A DNA stretch of 64,000 bases, from the NCBI GenBank assembly GCA_963853835.1, contig OY970827.1, positions 77,641,234 through 77,705,233 of the forward strand, given 5' to 3'. A model generated the notes under the pieces. The model was not told the origin of the DNA, made no database searches, and was given only the letters and a program-made list of their open reading frames with translations. The stretch comes from Calendula officinalis (Eukaryota; Streptophyta; Magnoliopsida; Asterales; Asteraceae). The position numbers and the translations under genes are program-made. Every line of letters begins with the position of its first letter. Positions within the stretch are counted from its first letter, which is position 1. Of this stretch, positions 60,379 to 64,000 are shown in pieces.

Positions 60379-63300
60379 ATGTCGTTTAAGGATAGACCAC
60401 CATCATCTTTGCAACCTCCAAAATACGGGAATCTTATCACGATTCTCAGCATCGATGGGGGCGGAGTACGAGGCATCATTCCGAGTGTGATCCTTAATTT
60501 TTTAGAAACCGAGCTACAAGTACAATTTATGCATATAGTTAACTAATTAACCTTATGTCTTATTCTATAAATACCATAAGATAACCACTTCAAATTTGTT
60601 TAAATGTACAGAAACTAGACGGACAAAATGCAAGGCTTGCAGATTATTTTGATGTAATTGCCGGGACAAGTACGGGTGGTCTTGTGACGGCTATGCTAAC
60701 CACTCCAAACGAAGAGGGCCGTCCACTTTTTGCAGCTAAGGATGTTAAAGATTTTTATCTTGAACATTGTCCTAAGATCTTCCCACAAGACGGGTAAATA
60801 TTTCATATTATTTTATAGCTAATATACACATATAATTTTTTGTTTATGATAGTACTTGAACCCACTACATTATGAGTCACCTTAATATAAGCCAGATCCG
60901 TTGGGCTATAAGTAGGGGTGTTCAAAATCGGGTATCCGGAAATCCGGGTACCCTAAAAACGGGTACCCGAAAATTCGGGTAGTAGATTTAGGTACCCGTA
61001 TAAGTACCCGAATTTCCGGGTACCCGGTTTTTGGGTACCCGGATTTTCGGATACCCGGTTTTCGGGTACCCGGTACCCGGAAATATAATTTCTTTGTCAC
61101 AAAAATTACATAAATGGAAGTCGCCATTGTTTATATATTTAATTTCTTTAAATCTTATTAATAAATTTGTTATTAAAAATTTACGTTATGATTTTCTTTA
61201 AAAAAAAATCGTTACTAGTAATGAATCTGACCAAATCTTTAAAGACATCCAATGATTCAAAACCATGATTCAATGACGGAGGTGAGAATTAGATGGTTTG
61301 TACGTGAGAATTGAGATAGAGTTTTAAATTTTAGACATTTGTCAAAATGAGTCAAACATATGCCCATATCTAATGATAATTAATGTCTAATGATAATATA
61401 AAAAAATATATAAAAATAAGTTGGAAAAATAAAATTCGGGTACCGGGTACCCAATTACCCGGTTTTTTAGAAAAACACTACCCGTATTTGATACCCGGAA
61501 ACCGGTTACACGAAATCCGGGTATCCGGATTTTCAGGTACCCGGATTTTCGGGTATCTGGATTTCGGATATCGGATATTTTTCCGGGTACCTATTTTTTC
61601 GGTTATTTTTGAACACCCCTAGCTATAAGCCCTTTGGTAAGTACATATTTTATAGTTACCACAAACATTTGGGACAACTTTGTTTTCTAAATATTGGCTT
61701 TCTGGTGCTTTTCGATGCCAATTAAGAAAGTGCTTTGTTTTGTTGTGAAAACGTGCTTTTAGCGCAATTTCCAATATTTCCGATTGTTGGGATTATCCGG
61801 GGTTTCAAATCGTGGATAGCATACTTTTGAAAATCTTTTTAAAATCAAGTTAGAACTGATAATTTGTTTGAAACATATATTAATTTTGAAAAAAAAGATT
61901 GTAATTAATTAAGTAGCACTTTTTCAAGATTGTTACTTGTACGTGTTTTATGTCGTTTTACATTCTTTTGTCTCTTTGCACAAGTAGCAATGCGTTTGCT
62001 CATACTACAAAAGTGATCAAAGCTTTATCAGGACCAAAATATAGTGGTGAATACCTACACAAAATTATTCGAGAAATATTAGAAGAAAAACGACTCCACG
62101 AGACATTAACTAATGTTGTGATTCCAACATTTGACATCAAATATCTGCAGCCTACGATCTTCTCAAGCTTCAAGGTATCAAATCTGTTTGTAACTATCAA
62201 ATTGTAAGGGTTTTAAACGCCAAACTGTGAAGATTAAAATCAAGGAGATGGAAAATTATTTGTTATATAACATAGTAATATGTGTATTTGTTTGATCAGT
62301 TACAGAGTACCCCTAGTCTTGATGCCAAGTTATCCGACATATGCATTGGAACATCTGCAGCGCCAACTTATCTTCCGTCACATTTATTCCAAATTGAAGA
62401 TTCTGAAGGGAAACCACTTCGAGAATTCAATCTTATCGATGGTGGAGTGGCTGCCAACAATCCGGTATATATTAATTAGTAATAAATGCGTTAAGTCAGC
62501 ATATATAATTCAAGTTGCAAACATGTAAAATCATATGTGATTCAATACACAACAACGACCGCCCGCCGCCGCCGCAATCACATGTGATTGGATACGCAAT
62601 CACATGTGATTGAAAGCAACCGGCGGTGGCGAGGAGTTGCCGGTGGTGGAGACGGTGGCCGGCAGAGATTGGCGGTAGTGGTGTTGGTGGTCAGCGGTGT
62701 GCAATCAAATGTGATTTAATACACATGTGGTGGTGGTGGTGTTGATGTTGATGTATTGAATCACATGTAATGGTGATGGTGGTGGTGGTGGTAATTTGGG
62801 GATTGATTGATCCAATGAGAGATTTGTCTCTTAGGACTTCACAAAAAAGATAGAATTACCGTTTCTCTTAATCATGGACGTCTCTGAGATTCCGATGGAC
62901 CTGTGCAAATAGATGAAAATGGGTCCCTAAGTACAGTTGTTATATAAAAATTTGGATTTTCTAATTTTTTTCTATTAAATTATTAAGTTGGCTTGATTTT
63001 TAAGATTATATATATAAAAATTGGGCTCATATAAAATATGGGTCCTGTGCGGCTTCACACCCTCAAAGATACTCCTGCCCTAATTACTAATCTATATTGG
63101 CTAAACTTACATATATTTTTTGGCAGACTCTGGTTGCAATAAGTGAGGTAACTAATGAAATAACAAGAAGTCCCAATTTTTTCCCGATAAAACCAACAGA
63201 ATATGGGAGGTTTCTAGTTTTGTCGTTGGGCACGGGGTCTGCCAAATTTGAAGAGAAGTACGATGCTACAAAGTCATCTAGTTGGGGAGTTTTAGGGTGG

Positions 63301-64000
63301 TTGGCCGGTGGTGGCTCAACTCCGCTAGTGGATGTATTTACTCAGGCTATTGGTGGTATGATTGACTTTCATATTTCTACCGTCTTCCAGGCTCTTCATT
63401 CAGAAGAAAATTATCTTCGAATTCAGGTATAATTTTCTGCTTTTAGTTTTTAATAGAACAAAACCAAACCGAACTATGTTTATGATGTTGGGATTGAAAA
63501 GCATTTATATTCAATATTAAGACAATATTACAAAGAAAAACATAACTATTACGAAAGAAAAAACCACTCACTAGCTAATACTCACCCTAAGTATTACTAT
63601 CTAAACTTTGTTTTTGTGATGCATTACAACTGAGGTTGTAATAACCTATATTTATACTAAAATCAGCCACCAAAGCTCTAACATTTATTTAATGTATTCA
63701 TGGTGTGAAACTTTGAAGTTTGACCCTCAACCGTTGGTATAACTCCTTGTTCCTCACCCTCAGCTAGCAAAATTAGAATCAAGTTGGTTAAATACTTAGA
63801 AACTCACATATTATACCATTGTTGCTTTTTTTTATTTTTAGGATGACACTTTAAGTGGCGACTTAGCTTCCATGGATTTAGCCAGCCAAGAAAACTTGGA
63901 GAATCTCGTAAAAGTGGGAGAAGAATTGTTGAAAAAACCGGTGACAAAAGTTAATCTAGGAACGGGTATATGTGAGCCTTACAATCACACAACCAACGAG
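60379..64000 (+). CDS. Patatin-like lipid acyl hydrolase (partial, runs past the window end)
   Basis: Exons 60379-60519, 60612-60793, 61985-62174, 62300-62464, 63127-63426 and 63842 to the window end join in frame with GT-AG introns (379 residues visible; the family is usually about 400). The glycine-rich oxyanion loop is LSIDGGGVRGI (residues 24-33). The nucleophile is S67 in AGTSTGG and the catalytic acid is D218 in LIDGGVAANN, the Ser-Asp dyad of patatins. Such enzymes remove acyl chains from phospho- and galactolipids in cytosol or at membranes and take part in defence and stress lipid signalling. No N-terminal signal peptide is seen. Start: MSFKDRPPSS is preferred over an in-frame Met at 60340 for family resemblance. 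Intron 2 carries a hAT MITE and intron 4 a GGT-rich foldback element. Confidence 0.93.
60913..61621. mobile_element. hAT MITE with GGGTACCC-motif interior in patatin intron 2, exact 8-bp TSD
   Basis: Termini TAGGGGTGTTCAAAA and TTTTGAACACCCCTA are a perfect inverted repeat. GCTATAAG flanks both sides (60905-60912 and 61622-61629). The end regions are built of CGGGTACCCGG and ATCCGGGTAC words, and the centre is AT-rich. Confidence 0.93.
62520..62870. mobile_element. GGTG-rich foldback element in patatin intron 4
   Basis: It contains CAATCACATGTGATTG palindromes, GGTGGTGGTGG and CCGCCGCCGCC words, and an end region TTGATTGATCCAATGAGAG, then TTGTCTCTTAGGACTTC, which corresponds to the left arm of the nested element at 51.6 kb. 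Same family, so a multi-copy repeat. Ends approximate. Confidence 0.6.

Overview
The window is nuclear DNA of a flowering plant: AT-rich, intron-split genes with GT-AG junctions, plant-only gene families (patatin-like lipase, class I carboxylesterase, mTERF6-type factor, plant complex II subunit SDH5, a CEP peptide precursor) and many plant transposons. The repeat style (simple-motif hAT MITEs, Stowaway elements, (TA)n-flanked elements) resembles the daisy family, but that is only an inference.

Layout: 1-5.1 kb is repeat sequence dominated by two head-to-head hAT transposase relics. 5.18-5.69 kb holds two exons of a small unknown gene. 7.18-9.64 kb is a seven-exon gene for a single-pass membrane protein with a cysteine-rich PAN/Apple-like end. 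13.03-14.03 kb is an mTERF6-like gene. 16.68-18.04 kb (minus) is a four-exon SDH5 gene for mitochondrial complex II. 18.2-25.1 kb is a MITE field including (TA)n-flanked palindromic elements. 26.28-27.25 kb is an intronless carboxylesterase. 31.3-37.7 kb is a young Ty1/copia retrotransposon with 5-bp target duplications. 37.8-39.6 kb is a PIF/Harbinger element with a broken transposase. 40-50 kb carries MITEs, two Helitrons and Harbinger derivatives. 50.92-51.16 kb (minus) is a CEP signalling-peptide precursor. 51.4-57.0 kb is a deep nest of transposons. 60.38 kb to the end is a patatin-like lipid acyl hydrolase gene that runs off the window.

The host genes do not form a pathway: each has its own promoter and they are separated by mobile DNA, as is usual in a repeat-rich plant genome. 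The least ordinary feature is a group of palindromic hAT-type MITEs (18.55, 55.34, 59.30 and 60.91 kb, plus decayed relatives). They share TAGGGGTG...CACCCCTA ends and exact 8-bp target duplications, but each is filled with inverted copies of a different short motif. Exon joins and element boundaries were read by eye from splice sites, reading frame, terminal repeats and target duplications. No database search was possible.
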